Source: an uncultured Bacteroidales bacterium
GTDB lineage: Bacteria > Bacteroidota > Bacteroidia > Bacteroidales > Paludibacteraceae
Assembly (NCBI GenBank): GCA_944321895.1
Contig: CALUNA010000002.1
Coordinates: forward strand, 62,001-126,000
Direction of reading: 5' to 3'
DNA length: 64,000 bases
Positions 1-8,459 of this stretch are shown in pieces. The stretch's first letter is position 1; every line of letters begins with the position of its first letter. Below the pieces are notes generated by a model. It was not told the origin of the DNA. It was given only the letters and a program-made list of their open reading frames with translations, and did not search any database. The translations under genes and the position numbers were made by a program.

Positions 1-738
1 TATATCAAATGTTCCATGGACGATGCCGCGTTGTGTAATGCGCGTCTGAGGGCGATAGAATTGCTGCCGATATACAGGATTATACAGGAAGCATATCAGG
101 CGCAGATAGAAAAGCAACGGAAATCTTCCATGTTGTTTACGTATGTCATATCCGTCTGTCTGCTCGTAATGATAGTCACTTTCATATTGGTTTTCTGGCA
201 AAACCGGAAACTGAGTGCCATCCGGAAAAAACTGAAAGCGACCAACGATGACTTGCTTGTTGCCAATTCCAGTCTGGCAGAGAGCAATCATATCAAGGAA
301 GAGTATATCAGCCGCTATATGAACCAATGCTCCAACTATATTGAAAAAATGGATGGATATCGCCGGCAACTCAACAAACTGGCTACATCCGGACAAAGTC
401 AGGAGTTGTTCAGGGCCTTGAAGTCGTCCAAGATCATTGACAAGGAACTGAAAGACTTTTACAGGAATTTTGATGAATCATTCCTGCAGCTTTATCCTGA
501 TTTCGTACAGAAGTTCAATGATTTGCTGGAGCCATCTGCCCGTGTACATCCCAAAGGCGAGTTGTTGTCGCCTGAACTGCGCATATATGCCCTGATCCGC
601 CTGGGCATAACCGACAGTGCCAGAATAGCGCAATTTCTCCGCTATTCCATAACGACCATTTATAATTACCGCACCAAAATGCGCAACAAGGCCATGGTTG
701 ACAGGAATTCATTCGATGAGCGGGTAATGTCCCTGTAG
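1..738 (+). CDS. DUF6377-type membrane-anchored HTH regulator, C-terminal part (5' end outside window)
   Basis: The frame is open to the window edge (five sense codons precede the first ATG at 16), so the gene is cut at its 5' end. Counting from that ATG, one membrane segment lies at about residues 39-61. A charged coiled-coil follows (about 65-150), then a C-terminal region with a segment FYRNFDESFLQLYP and a helix-turn-helix-like stretch (about 195-230, ending near YNYRTKMRNK). This matches the C-terminus of Bacteroidetes DUF6377 proteins, which normally carry periplasmic TPRs before the membrane segment and are thought to regulate transcription from the inner membrane. The TPR part would lie left of the window. 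The target is unknown; the downstream glucan locus is a possible but unproven one. Confidence 0.75.
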   Translation, partial: YIKCSMDDAALCNARLRAIELLPIYRIIQEAYQAQIEKQRKSSMLFTYVISVCLLVMIVTFILVFWQNRKLSAIRKKLKATNDDLLVANSSLAESNHIKEEYISRYMNQCSNYIEKMDGYRRQLNKLATSGQSQELFRALKSSKIIDKELKDFYRNFDESFLQLYPDFVQKFNDLLEPSARVHPKGELLSPELRIYALIRLGITDSARIAQFLRYSITTIYNYRTKMRNKAMVDRNSFDERVMSL

Positions 739-814
739 GATTGCCGGTTGGTGTTCTGCAAGGCTATGTTTTTCCGGCTTAGGTGGCATGCAAACAGGCA
801 TTGCACATGCGGTA

Positions 815-1429
815 TTATTCCCGTATCCGGTCCGGATTTTCAGGCACCACTTTTTCTATCACCTTTTTGTAGGGTGCAATCATGCCTTCATTCATCTTGT
901 TGCCCATTCTTGCACGTATCTTCCGGTTGTTGGCCAGGAATCCGACCAGCTTCATTTTGAGCATCATGCCCATGTGGCGTTACGGGAAATCATCGTATAT
1001 GCCATGTTTCCTGTAGAATTTGTGGTCGGCCTGCATCAGTCCGCGCATGAGGTATATAAGGTCGCGGAAGATTTTCGTACCTCCGACACCGTAGAAGTTT
1101 GCTGGCAATAAAGTCTTGTGGTTCAGGCAGAACAACAGTTTTCCGGACAGTTCATGGAGTTGGTCGTGCAGCTTGGCGGAGTCTCCGGTTTCGTTGCATA
1201 CGATGCCGCACAGCATGTTGCGTCCTACTTCTGCCCGGGCTTCCATAATGGTTTGCAGGTTGTTTTCAGCAGACAATTTTCCATTGACCAGATAGGCTAT
1301 GGGCATCTTCATAATCCTAACTACTGGTCCATGCTGGCTGGTTGCATGGAGTACGTGAAAAAACTGCCGGAATTGCCATTGGACCGAAACCGGTGTGAAT
1401 GCTGGCGGACCGGTATAAAGATTCCCCAA
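815..1429 (-). pseudogene. Decayed flavodoxin-like / NAD(P)H-dependent FMN reductase-type gene
   Basis: The minus-strand frame 1429 to 983 encodes a conserved-looking segment (AYLVNGKLSAENN, then FYGVGGTKIFRDLIYLMRG, ADHKFYRKHGIYDDFP). It is interrupted by an in-frame TAA at 980-982. Beyond the stop the same frame continues without a shift (RHMGMMLKMKLVGFLANN ... KVIEKVVPENPDRIRE) to a natural stop at 815-817. As I recall this family, an N-terminal flavin-binding half should precede the surviving segment. Only about 40 codons lie between that segment and a promoter-like TACATTTG (1432-1439), so the 5' half seems deleted. Family assignment is from memory of homologues and is moderately sure; the internal stop is seen directly. 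Confidence 0.6.
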
Positions 1430-1431
1430 GG

Positions 1432-1439
1432 CAAATGTA
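1432..1439 (-). promoter_or_regulatory. -7 box of the decayed flavodoxin-like gene
   Basis: The minus strand reads TACATTTG, matching the Bacteroidetes -7 consensus TAnnTTTG, just upstream of the pseudogene remnant. No good -33 TTG is present at the usual 19-21 nt. The promoter therefore may outlive the gene it served. Confidence 0.35.
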
Positions 1440-1514
1440 GCAATTTTGGCTGTAATAACGCAGGTTGTCCGGATAAAAAACAGGAAATTTTTCCGATGCG
1501 GTGAACAACAAGAA

Positions 1515-1555
1515 AGGAACCGTATCCGACAGGTGATGTAACGGATACGGTTCCT
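1515..1555 (-). terminator. Intrinsic terminator closing the glucan-utilization operon
   Basis: A perfect 14-bp inverted repeat (AGGAACCGTATCCG with its complement, 13-nt loop). On the minus strand it is followed by the T-rich TTCTTGTTGTT. It lies 48 nt downstream of the stop of the last gene of the locus and fits a Rho-independent terminator for the minus-strand transcript. Confidence 0.75.
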
Positions 1556-1602
1556 GGGTGTACAGACAGAAGGTTTTCTTCCCGTCTGGTTCTGTTAACA
1601 GC

Positions 1603-2907
1603 TTACTTCACAATCTTGTATGTGGTTTTCTGGCCGTTTGCAAAAACAAGGCTCAGCATATAGCTGCCTTTGGTCAGGGCAGAGCAGTCTATTTTCAGGT
1701 ATTCCGTGTTCGGACTTACGGTCAGTATTTGTTGTCCCATCAGGTTGAATACGGTCGCCATGGCTATCTTGTCTGCTGCCTGGATGTTCAGCACGTCGGC
1801 TACCGGATTCGGATAAACGGAACATTCCGTGTCCATTTCGATTGTCGTGTTCGTGCTTTGTCCGGCATTGTAAAGTTCCGATTCGTTGACGGTGAACTCA
1901 TTTGTACTCCACATGCCATCGCCAAGGGCTGGCGTATGCCATTGTACGGTAATGGCCATGTTGTTTAAGGAAGTAAGGTTTTCAAATCTCAGTTTCTCTC
2001 CTTCTACCGATTGGGTCTTGTCGCCTAATGACTGGCCTACGCCATTCACAATTATGTTGATGAAATCAATCGGCTGTGTTGCATCTTCAGTAGCCCGTCT
2101 GATAATAAAACTGATGGCAGTTGCGTTTTCTTTCTGGATAGTGAGTAAAATTCGTCCGCTTGCATCACCAAAATCAGGGTCGCTTAGGTGTCCGGTCGGG
2201 AAATTGTAGTAAACCAAAGATGCTGTTGTTAAAGTAACCGTTGCACTGTTTCCCGATTCGTTTCCATAGGCATCTTTTGCAGTTATGGTCAGGGTATAAG
2301 TTGTATTAGCTTTCAAATCAGATAAAGTCAGCACATTTTCTGCTGGAACCAATACTTTATTATATTCATTAGATGCATCTACAACGTGATACGCAGTTAC
2401 TCCTACGTTGTCAGTTGCATCACTCACCTGGATTTGTGCGCTATTGTATGTAGGAGTGCCTAAAAGAGTGGCTGTTCCCATGACAGGAGCTTCCGTATCT
2501 GCCTCAACATTGTCGCAAGTGCCCCATTCAATGTCGCTAGGTTGTTCGAAAGTAACCTCTCCGACTCCATCTATTATGACATATAACGGAGTATAGAAGG
2601 TGGGATCTGTAGTAGAAGAAATGTTACATGTAATGGAAGTGCCATCGGCGGCTACACTCTGGTGGTCACCATTCAAATAGTAGCCACCAACACCATTGGC
2701 ATTCACATACGAGCCACCCAGTCCTGTTAATCCAGTGCCTTCAATCAGGATTTGATAGTTCCCTTCACTGAATTTCTGGCATGTTAAATAGACGGTATTT
2801 GTACCATTGGTTAATGGTTCGGAACAATACTGTTTTGCAAAAGTTGCATTTGAACTGCATAGCATGGCAATACCCATTGCCAAAACTTTAAATAAATTTG
2901 TTTTCAT
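1603..2907 (-). CDS. Secreted FN3-domain protein with T9SS C-terminal sorting domain
   Basis: 434 residues from the ATG at 2907. A longer open frame reaches 3066 but lacks a signal peptide at its start and runs into bglX, so the internal ATG followed by a typical signal peptide (KTNLFKVLAMGIAMLCSSNATFA) is chosen. A beta-rich N-terminal domain (about 20-130) is followed by a fibronectin type III domain (about 135-225, with TTYTLTITAKDAYGNESG), a second beta-rich domain (about 226-350), and a C-terminal sorting domain of about 75 residues beginning SVYPNPVADVLNI. That tail marks cargo for the type IX secretion system, whose core is encoded at 24-30 kb. No catalytic motif is visible. As the last gene of the locus it may bind glucan at the cell surface or in the medium; this is inference. 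Confidence 0.8.
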   Translation of the reverse strand: MKTNLFKVLAMGIAMLCSSNATFAKQYCSEPLTNGTNTVYLTCQKFSEGNYQILIEGTGLTGLGGSYVNANGVGGYYLNGDHQSVAADGTSITCNISSTTDPTFYTPLYVIIDGVGEVTFEQPSDIEWGTCDNVEADTEAPVMGTATLLGTPTYNSAQIQVSDATDNVGVTAYHVVDASNEYNKVLVPAENVLTLSDLKANTTYTLTITAKDAYGNESGNSATVTLTTASLVYYNFPTGHLSDPDFGDASGRILLTIQKENATAISFIIRRATEDATQPIDFINIIVNGVGQSLGDKTQSVEGEKLRFENLTSLNNMAITVQWHTPALGDGMWSTNEFTVNESELYNAGQSTNTTIEMDTECSVYPNPVADVLNIQAADKIAMATVFNLMGQQILTVSPNTEYLKIDCSALTKGSYMLSLVFANGQKTTYKIVK

Positions 2908-2978
2908 AATAAAAGAATTAAAACAGTTAGTAATATGTTTATTTTTATGATTGATATCCATTAATTTCGGTTCAGTTG

Positions 2979-3004
2979 CTTGCCCGCAGTTTTGTGCGGG
3001 CAAG
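2979..3004. repeat. Intercistronic GC-rich hairpin, bglX / FN3 protein
   Basis: A perfect 10-bp inverted repeat CTTGCCCGCA / TGCGGGCAAG with a 6-nt loop, 8 nt after the bglX stop. No U-tract follows on the minus strand, so it is not a classical terminator. It could stabilise the 3' end of upstream mRNA or partly block transcription into the last gene. Confidence 0.7.
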
Positions 3005-3011
3005 TTGTTTT

Positions 3012-5225
3012 CTATCTGAGTGTGAATGTAGCCGGTATTCCTTGTTGGCTGTCGGCGGCTATCCACACCTGGAAGTCGCCGGGTTCGGCATAACTGCGCA
3101 TGTCGCTGTGGCAGAACGCCAGGTCATCGGCTGTCAGTTCAAATGAAACGGTGGCAGTTTGGCCGGCTTTGATGTGCACTTTCTGGAAACCCTTAAGGAG
3201 GCGTACCGGCTGGCACAACGATGCGACAAGGTCGCGTGTGTACAGCTGTACGGTTTCATATGCATCGTATGAACCTGTGTTTCTTATTTCGCAACTTACG
3301 GTGATTTTTCCGTTTCGTGTCAGCACGGTGTCCGAAAGTACCGGATTGGCGTATGCGAATGTCGTGTAGCTCAAACCGTAACCGAATGGGAACAGAGGCT
3401 GGCTGCCGGCGTCCAGATGGTAGCTGGTGGAACCGATGGAAAATTGCGGTGCTGCCACCGGAATGTCATCTATCATCGTTATGTTTGAGGCCGGTCGGCC
3501 GGTATTTTTGTGTGCATAATAAACGGGCACCTGTCCGACCATTTTCGGAATGGTAACCGGCAGTTTGCCGGATGGGACGGCTTGTCCGGTAATCAGTTCG
3601 GCCAATGCGGGTCCTGCCATGGTTCCGGCATGGAAATGATAGAGTACGGCATCGGCCATTTCCGTTTCCTCGCCAATGGTCAAGGGCCGGCCGGCCATGA
3701 CAGCGAGCACTAACGGCTTGCCGGTGGCTTTGAGTTGTCTGATTAATTCCGTTTGTGCTCCGGGCAACGAAATGTCGGCGCGGCATTTGGCTTCGCCGGA
3801 CAAAATGGCTTCTTCGCCAACGCAACATACGATGGCATCGGCACGTCTGGCGGCTGCCACGGCTTTTTGTATGCCTTGTTGGCTGTTGTCACGGCTGTAT
3901 GTCAGTCCCGGCTCGACGATTACGTTAAACTGCTCAAGGTTGCGGAATGCCTGTGCAGGCGTAACGCAATGTTCCGGCTCGGCATCGAAGCACCATGTGC
4001 CAACCTGGTCCACACCGGCATCGGCCAGCGGCCCGACAAGTGCGACAGTCCTGACGTCCTTGAGCGGCAGGGTCTGTTTGTCGTTTTTCAGCAATACTGC
4101 GCTTTCAATGGCGGCCTGTTTGGCTTTTTCAAGCGATTCGGGGCGGTAATACGGGTTTTCCACCTTGGCCGTGTACGGATTTTCAAACAGGCCTAAACGG
4201 AATTTGAGCCGCAGGATGTTGCGCACGGCATTGTCTATGTCCGCTTCCTTGACTTTGCCTTCCTCCACCAGTGTTTTCAGGTATTGCGTGTAGCCGTAGC
4301 TCATCATGTCCATGTCCACACCGGCGTTGGCGGCCACTTCCGCAGCGTGTTTCAGGTCGGAGCAGAAGCCGTGCGGTATCATTTGTTCCATGGAACCCCA
4401 GTCGGTAACCAGCATGCCGTCGTAGTTCCATTCGTCTCGGAGAATGTCTTTGTTCAGCCATGCGTTTCCGGTTGACGGCACACCGTTGATGTCGTTGAAC
4501 GAGCACATGAATGTGGCGCATCCGGCATCGGCAACAGCCTTGAAGGGAGGCAGATAGACATCGCGCAGTTGTACTTCCGGAATCCATGTCGTGTTGTAGT
4601 CCTTGCCGCTCTCGCTTACTCCGTAGCCACAAAAATGCTTTGCGCAGGCAGCAATGGCTGTCGGGTTGGCCAGATTGTCTGTCTGGTATCCTTTGACGGT
4701 GGCGGCTCCCATAACGGCCGACAGGTAGGTGTCTTCGCCGTACGATTCGGCTATGCGTCCCCAACGCGGGTCGCGGCTCACGTCAATCATGGGCGAAAAG
4801 GTCCAGCGGATGCCGCTTGCCGCCGATTCTTCGGCTGCTACGCGCGCGCCGGCTTCGACAACAGCCGGATTCCAGGTGGCCGCCTGTCCCAACGGAATGG
4901 GAAAAATGGTTTTGAAGCCGTGAATGACATCGCGGGCAATAATCAGCGGAATACCCAGACGGGATTCTTCAACGGCAATGCGCTGCAATTCGTTGACAAC
5001 GTCCACATTGACCTCGTTCAAGATGGAGCCGACTTGTCCGGCACGGATCTGTCCGGTCAGGTCGTCGGACAAGCCCATGCCGTTGAGCTGGTTCATTTGT
5101 CCGATTTTTTCCTCCAAGGTCATCTGCGACAATAAATTGTCTATTTTTTGTTCAGTGCTGTCTTTTGCTGGCGTGCAGGCTGCCAATAAAGCAATTGTGG
5201 CGAACCATAACAGTTTGTTTTTCAT
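3012..5225 (-). CDS. bglX: GH3 beta-glucosidase lipoprotein
   Basis: 737 residues, full length for BglX-type family 3 glycoside hydrolases. It hydrolyses terminal beta-linked glucose from short oligosaccharides. The lipobox LLAAC gives lipidation at Cys17, and the following TPAKD lacks the acidic surface-export signature, so a periplasm-facing position is likely. The N-terminal TIM barrel carries RDPRWGR, KHFCGYG (Lys196-His197) and the nucleophile motif VTDWGS (Asp275). The C-terminal alpha/beta sandwich and FN3-like domain follow (GYGLSYTTF). The gene lies 28 nt downstream of the T9SS-tailed GH16 gene in the same operon and would finish digestion of the oligosaccharides made by the GH16 and GH128 enzymes. 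Confidence 0.93.
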   Translation of the reverse strand: MKNKLLWFATIALLAACTPAKDSTEQKIDNLLSQMTLEEKIGQMNQLNGMGLSDDLTGQIRAGQVGSILNEVNVDVVNELQRIAVEESRLGIPLIIARDVIHGFKTIFPIPLGQAATWNPAVVEAGARVAAEESAASGIRWTFSPMIDVSRDPRWGRIAESYGEDTYLSAVMGAATVKGYQTDNLANPTAIAACAKHFCGYGVSESGKDYNTTWIPEVQLRDVYLPPFKAVADAGCATFMCSFNDINGVPSTGNAWLNKDILRDEWNYDGMLVTDWGSMEQMIPHGFCSDLKHAAEVAANAGVDMDMMSYGYTQYLKTLVEEGKVKEADIDNAVRNILRLKFRLGLFENPYTAKVENPYYRPESLEKAKQAAIESAVLLKNDKQTLPLKDVRTVALVGPLADAGVDQVGTWCFDAEPEHCVTPAQAFRNLEQFNVIVEPGLTYSRDNSQQGIQKAVAAARRADAIVCCVGEEAILSGEAKCRADISLPGAQTELIRQLKATGKPLVLAVMAGRPLTIGEETEMADAVLYHFHAGTMAGPALAELITGQAVPSGKLPVTIPKMVGQVPVYYAHKNTGRPASNITMIDDIPVAAPQFSIGSTSYHLDAGSQPLFPFGYGLSYTTFAYANPVLSDTVLTRNGKITVSCEIRNTGSYDAYETVQLYTRDLVASLCQPVRLLKGFQKVHIKAGQTATVSFELTADDLAFCHSDMRSYAEPGDFQVWIAADSQQGIPATFTLR

Positions 5226-5253
5226 ATTTGTACGATTTTAAGAATTGTTTTTT

Positions 5254-6909
5254 TCAGTTTTTCAGCATTTTCCGGACTATCATGTTGCCGTTATGACGTA
5301 TTTTTGCAATGTATGTTCCTTTGGGCCAACTGGTTGCATCAATGCTACTGATGTTTTTTGCCTGATAGATGACCGCACCGGCCAGATTGATTACTTCAAT
5401 GTGTTCCACCGTGCGGCCGAAAGCAAAAAAATCGTTGCTCGGGTTGGGGTAGCAGGTAATGGAAGTCAAGTCGGCATTGGTTGCGGAAATGGCGGTATTT
5501 GTCGGACCGGTGAATGTGTCATCGGCATCGCCCTGCTGGTAAACTTTGACGAAATCGATATACATGCAGGCGTCTCCGCCGGCAAGTGCCGTTACGGCGT
5601 TGATGTCCCATATCTGCGGGAACGAGCCGCCGACGGCCAGGTTGAACAGCACGAAAAACGGTTTGTGGAAATAGTTTCCTGTTGCCCAATCCCCGTTCCG
5701 GTCGCTAATGGCCATCTGGAAATAAGGTTCCGCCTCCGGATATTTGTCCTGGTCCAGGTACATTTTCAGTTCGTTTTCATCCCAATAGAGCGTGAACAAA
5801 TGAAAATCATCCTGCATGCCGTATGCGTTGGTCTTGTGTTGGGCATAATTGGGGTAAGTGTTGTTGGAGTCATAGAATCCCCAATGGCATGCCCCGTTGA
5901 AGTAGCGGTCCTGCGTGCCGTTGTTTATGCCGCTCACATGTCCCATTTCCACGACATCGATTTCGCCGCAGCGCGGCCAGCTTACTTGCGCAATGTCGTT
6001 GCCCATCAGCCAGAATGCGGGCCATAGTCCGTTGGCCGTATGCGGGAATTTGATGCTGGCTTCTATTTTGCCGTGGGTGAAGTAAACTTTATTTTGTGTC
6101 GTTATGCGGCCGGAAGTGGCGGTTTTCCCGTTGTAGTTTTCTTTTTTCGCGGTCAGTATCAGGCACCCTTTGCCCGAAACGGGTTCTTTGCCCACCGATA
6201 CATTTTCGGCGCGGTAATATTGCAATTCGCCGTTTCCGCCGCCGTCGCCGTTCACTTCAATGTTCCAGTTGTCCGTGTTCAGGCTATTCCCGTTGAAGTA
6301 GTCTGCCCATACCAGGCGGTATCCATCGGTTTCACCGGTGCCGGTTTCATCTCCGCTGTTTCCGGGTTCTTCGCTGCCGGAATTTTCTGTCCGTGGATTG
6401 GGATCGTTGTCCAGCAGAATATCGTCGCACAGCATCCAGGCATCTGCGCTCAGGCTTTCCGTCCTGTCCACCATGAACATGATGAAGCTGATACCGCTGT
6501 TCTTGAATGCAGAAATGTCAAACACGACATCTTGCCATTGGTCTGCTTTGATGGCGGTCATGGGTGTCAGGTCGAGCGAACCGCCTGTCGGATGTGTGTC
6601 TGCCACTTTCAGATTCGGCATGTTCCCGTTGTTGCGATACATCATCACATGCAGGTAGTTGTAGCCGGTAATGGCATTGTCCGGTGTGTAAATGGCACCC
6701 GACCAGTTGTCGCAGCCCACTGCCCGCATGGTGTAGAGCACTTTGTCGGAGGTGTTCAGTCCGGTTTTGTATTCGTTTGTGCGTATTTCAGTGAAGCAAC
6801 TTACATTGTTCCATGTATGGGCATTCGCCTCAAAATCGTCCACCAACAGTTGTGCGTTTATGAATGCCGGCAAAACTGTTATGCCCAATAAAAGAAGTAA
6901 TTTTTTCAT
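5254..6909 (-). CDS. GH16 endo-beta-1,3-glucanase with T9SS C-terminal sorting domain
   Basis: 551 residues. A signal peptide (to about Ala19) is followed by a beta-sandwich domain of carbohydrate-binding type (about 21-175), an acidic Gly/Ser/Glu-rich linker (about 178-195) and a GH16 catalytic domain (about 197-450). The active site GEIDVVEMGH has Glu316, Asp318 and Glu321, the bulged ExDxxE form typical of laminarinases. The tail starting CYPNPSNDFFAFG and ending KMLKN is a type IX sorting domain, so this enzyme is released or anchored by T9SS. It contrasts with the second GH16 of this operon, which is a lipoprotein. Its start overlaps the GH128 stop as ATGA, so translation is probably coupled. 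Confidence 0.93.
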   Translation of the reverse strand: MKKLLLLLGITVLPAFINAQLLVDDFEANAHTWNNVSCFTEIRTNEYKTGLNTSDKVLYTMRAVGCDNWSGAIYTPDNAITGYNYLHVMMYRNNGNMPNLKVADTHPTGGSLDLTPMTAIKADQWQDVVFDISAFKNSGISFIMFMVDRTESLSADAWMLCDDILLDNDPNPRTENSGSEEPGNSGDETGTGETDGYRLVWADYFNGNSLNTDNWNIEVNGDGGGNGELQYYRAENVSVGKEPVSGKGCLILTAKKENYNGKTATSGRITTQNKVYFTHGKIEASIKFPHTANGLWPAFWLMGNDIAQVSWPRCGEIDVVEMGHVSGINNGTQDRYFNGACHWGFYDSNNTYPNYAQHKTNAYGMQDDFHLFTLYWDENELKMYLDQDKYPEAEPYFQMAISDRNGDWATGNYFHKPFFVLFNLAVGGSFPQIWDINAVTALAGGDACMYIDFVKVYQQGDADDTFTGPTNTAISATNADLTSITCYPNPSNDFFAFGRTVEHIEVINLAGAVIYQAKNISSIDATSWPKGTYIAKIRHNGNMIVRKMLKN

Positions 6910-8441
6910 AAAGTTATTGTGTTTGAGTCAAATTTGAACCAATTGATATTTATGTTGCCTTTTTGCACGGTTATGCGCAGGGTATGTTTCCCGGCTGTTA
7001 TGTCAACGGGTATTTCCAGTGTTTTCCAGACGGATGCATCGCCGGTTTTTTCTGCTTCAGCAAGTGCTATCTCCGTACCGTCCGTTCCGATTTGCAGGCT
7101 TGTGTCGCTGTATGCCGCGTAGCGGATACGTAGTGTTGAAACGTGTTCCTGTGGCTCAATCTGGTATTCTACCCATTGTCCGGCCATAAAATCGGCCAAC
7201 TGCAACTGCCCGGTTGCATCAGTGGTGGGGCGTAGGTGTGGCCCTGCAATCCAGCCGCTTTTTCCGATGCTTTCCTGGCTGCATGTTGCCGTGTATGTGT
7301 TTGGCAGAATGTAGTTATCCGTGCTTTGCCAGGTGTTTTTGTCCAATGATGGCAATCCGGCAAACACTTGCCCAAGTTCGCTTAGCGCGAATGGTTTTGT
7401 CTTGGTGAGCAACTGCATGTAAGGATAGCTGTCCACCGGCCCATCAGCTCGTGGAATAAACCATGCGTAACGTTCCACCATCGGGTCGGCTTCCAGATAG
7501 GTGATGGCTTCGCTCATGTAGTTCATTTGTGCCTGCACGCTGGAAATATGGTTTTCCCATGCGCAAAATTCGGTCAGCCAAATCGGTTTGCCGTATTTGT
7601 AAAAACGTTCCACGTATGATTTCAGCGCGCCGGCCGTGCCCATGTAGCAATGGATGGCAATGGCGTCGACATCATCCGGCGAAACGAGCGTGAAAAATTC
7701 ATCGAGCCATACGACAGGGTCGCCGTAACCATCCAGCGTACCGTAGTTCATGGCCGGCGAAACGATTTTCATGTCTAATTCATCCGCCAAGGTTTTCAGG
7801 CCGTTCCAGTGTCCGGCCGCTTGTGCCGGCGTATAGTTGCATTGGTCGGTCAGATTCGGCTCATTGAAGGCCAACAAATATTCACAGCCGGGATTGGCTG
7901 CCTTACAGGCCCGTATCCGGCCGGCATCATACGCTCCGTTCCAGGCCATTGGACAAAAATCCAAGTTGTACGACTTGAATAGTTGGCCGATATTGTCCGT
8001 TACATCCGGCCCCCAATTGTATGACCAGGAAATGTAAGGTGCCAGCAAATCGACATCTGAATCGATGGTAAAGTTGTAGGAAACGCCCCGTTTTGCACTT
8101 TTCGGTAAAACGGCCAGCGCATCCGGCAATTCGGGCGGCGTGACAACGACGATGCAGGTGGCGTTTATGTCGTTTGCTGCTACAGTAATGTTTGCAGTGC
8201 CTTCTTGCTGTGCGGTTAGCTTGCCGGCTGTAACCGAAACGATTTCCGGATTTGTGCTATGCCAGACGAGTGTGGAAACCGATGCTTCAGAAGGCCGCAG
8301 TTCGGTCTGCAGCTCGTATGTTTCGCCTATTTCCATTTCCAGAACGGTGTGATTCAAAAGAATAGCCTCCAATGCGGTATTATTATGGCATGACATCAGG
8401 CATGACATAACAAGATATTCGATTAAGGCTCTGATTTTCAT
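6906..8441 (-). CDS. GH128 beta-1,3-glucanase lipoprotein with BIG2 and CBM6 domains
   Basis: 511 residues. The N-terminus contains two cysteines in lipobox-like context (VMSC14, LMSC18). A BIG2 bacterial Ig-like domain covers about 25-100 and the GH128 TIM barrel about 105-365, with the proposed acid/base in AFNEPN (Glu194) and nucleophile in WLTEFCAW (Glu291). A CBM6-type beta-sandwich covers about 385-505 (QWVEYQI, LRIRYAAYSDTSLQI, INWFKFD). GH128 enzymes cleave beta-1,3-glucans, and many CBM6 modules bind them. The gene lies between the two GH16 genes. Family assignment rests on the NEP and TEF motifs and overall layout; a related clan-A barrel is the alternative. Confidence 0.85.
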   Translation of the reverse strand: MKIRALIEYLVMSCLMSCHNNTALEAILLNHTVLEMEIGETYELQTELRPSEASVSTLVWHSTNPEIVSVTAGKLTAQQEGTANITVAANDINATCIVVVTPPELPDALAVLPKSAKRGVSYNFTIDSDVDLLAPYISWSYNWGPDVTDNIGQLFKSYNLDFCPMAWNGAYDAGRIRACKAANPGCEYLLAFNEPNLTDQCNYTPAQAAGHWNGLKTLADELDMKIVSPAMNYGTLDGYGDPVVWLDEFFTLVSPDDVDAIAIHCYMGTAGALKSYVERFYKYGKPIWLTEFCAWENHISSVQAQMNYMSEAITYLEADPMVERYAWFIPRADGPVDSYPYMQLLTKTKPFALSELGQVFAGLPSLDKNTWQSTDNYILPNTYTATCSQESIGKSGWIAGPHLRPTTDATGQLQLADFMAGQWVEYQIEPQEHVSTLRIRYAAYSDTSLQIGTDGTEIALAEAEKTGDASVWKTLEIPVDITAGKHTLRITVQKGNININWFKFDSNTITL

Positions 8442-8459
8442 AATATTAATCTTTTTCTT

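Noticed and set aside
2908-3066. N-terminal extension of the FN3/T9SS-cargo gene
   Set aside because: The extension lacks a signal peptide, overlaps bglX and contains the intercistronic hairpin; the internal ATG at 2907 is followed by a clear signal peptide.
5245-6891. Long plus-strand open frames of 260 and 283 codons
   Set aside because: They lie antisense to the T9SS-tailed GH16 gene, whose motifs are complete; composition is that of a shadow frame.
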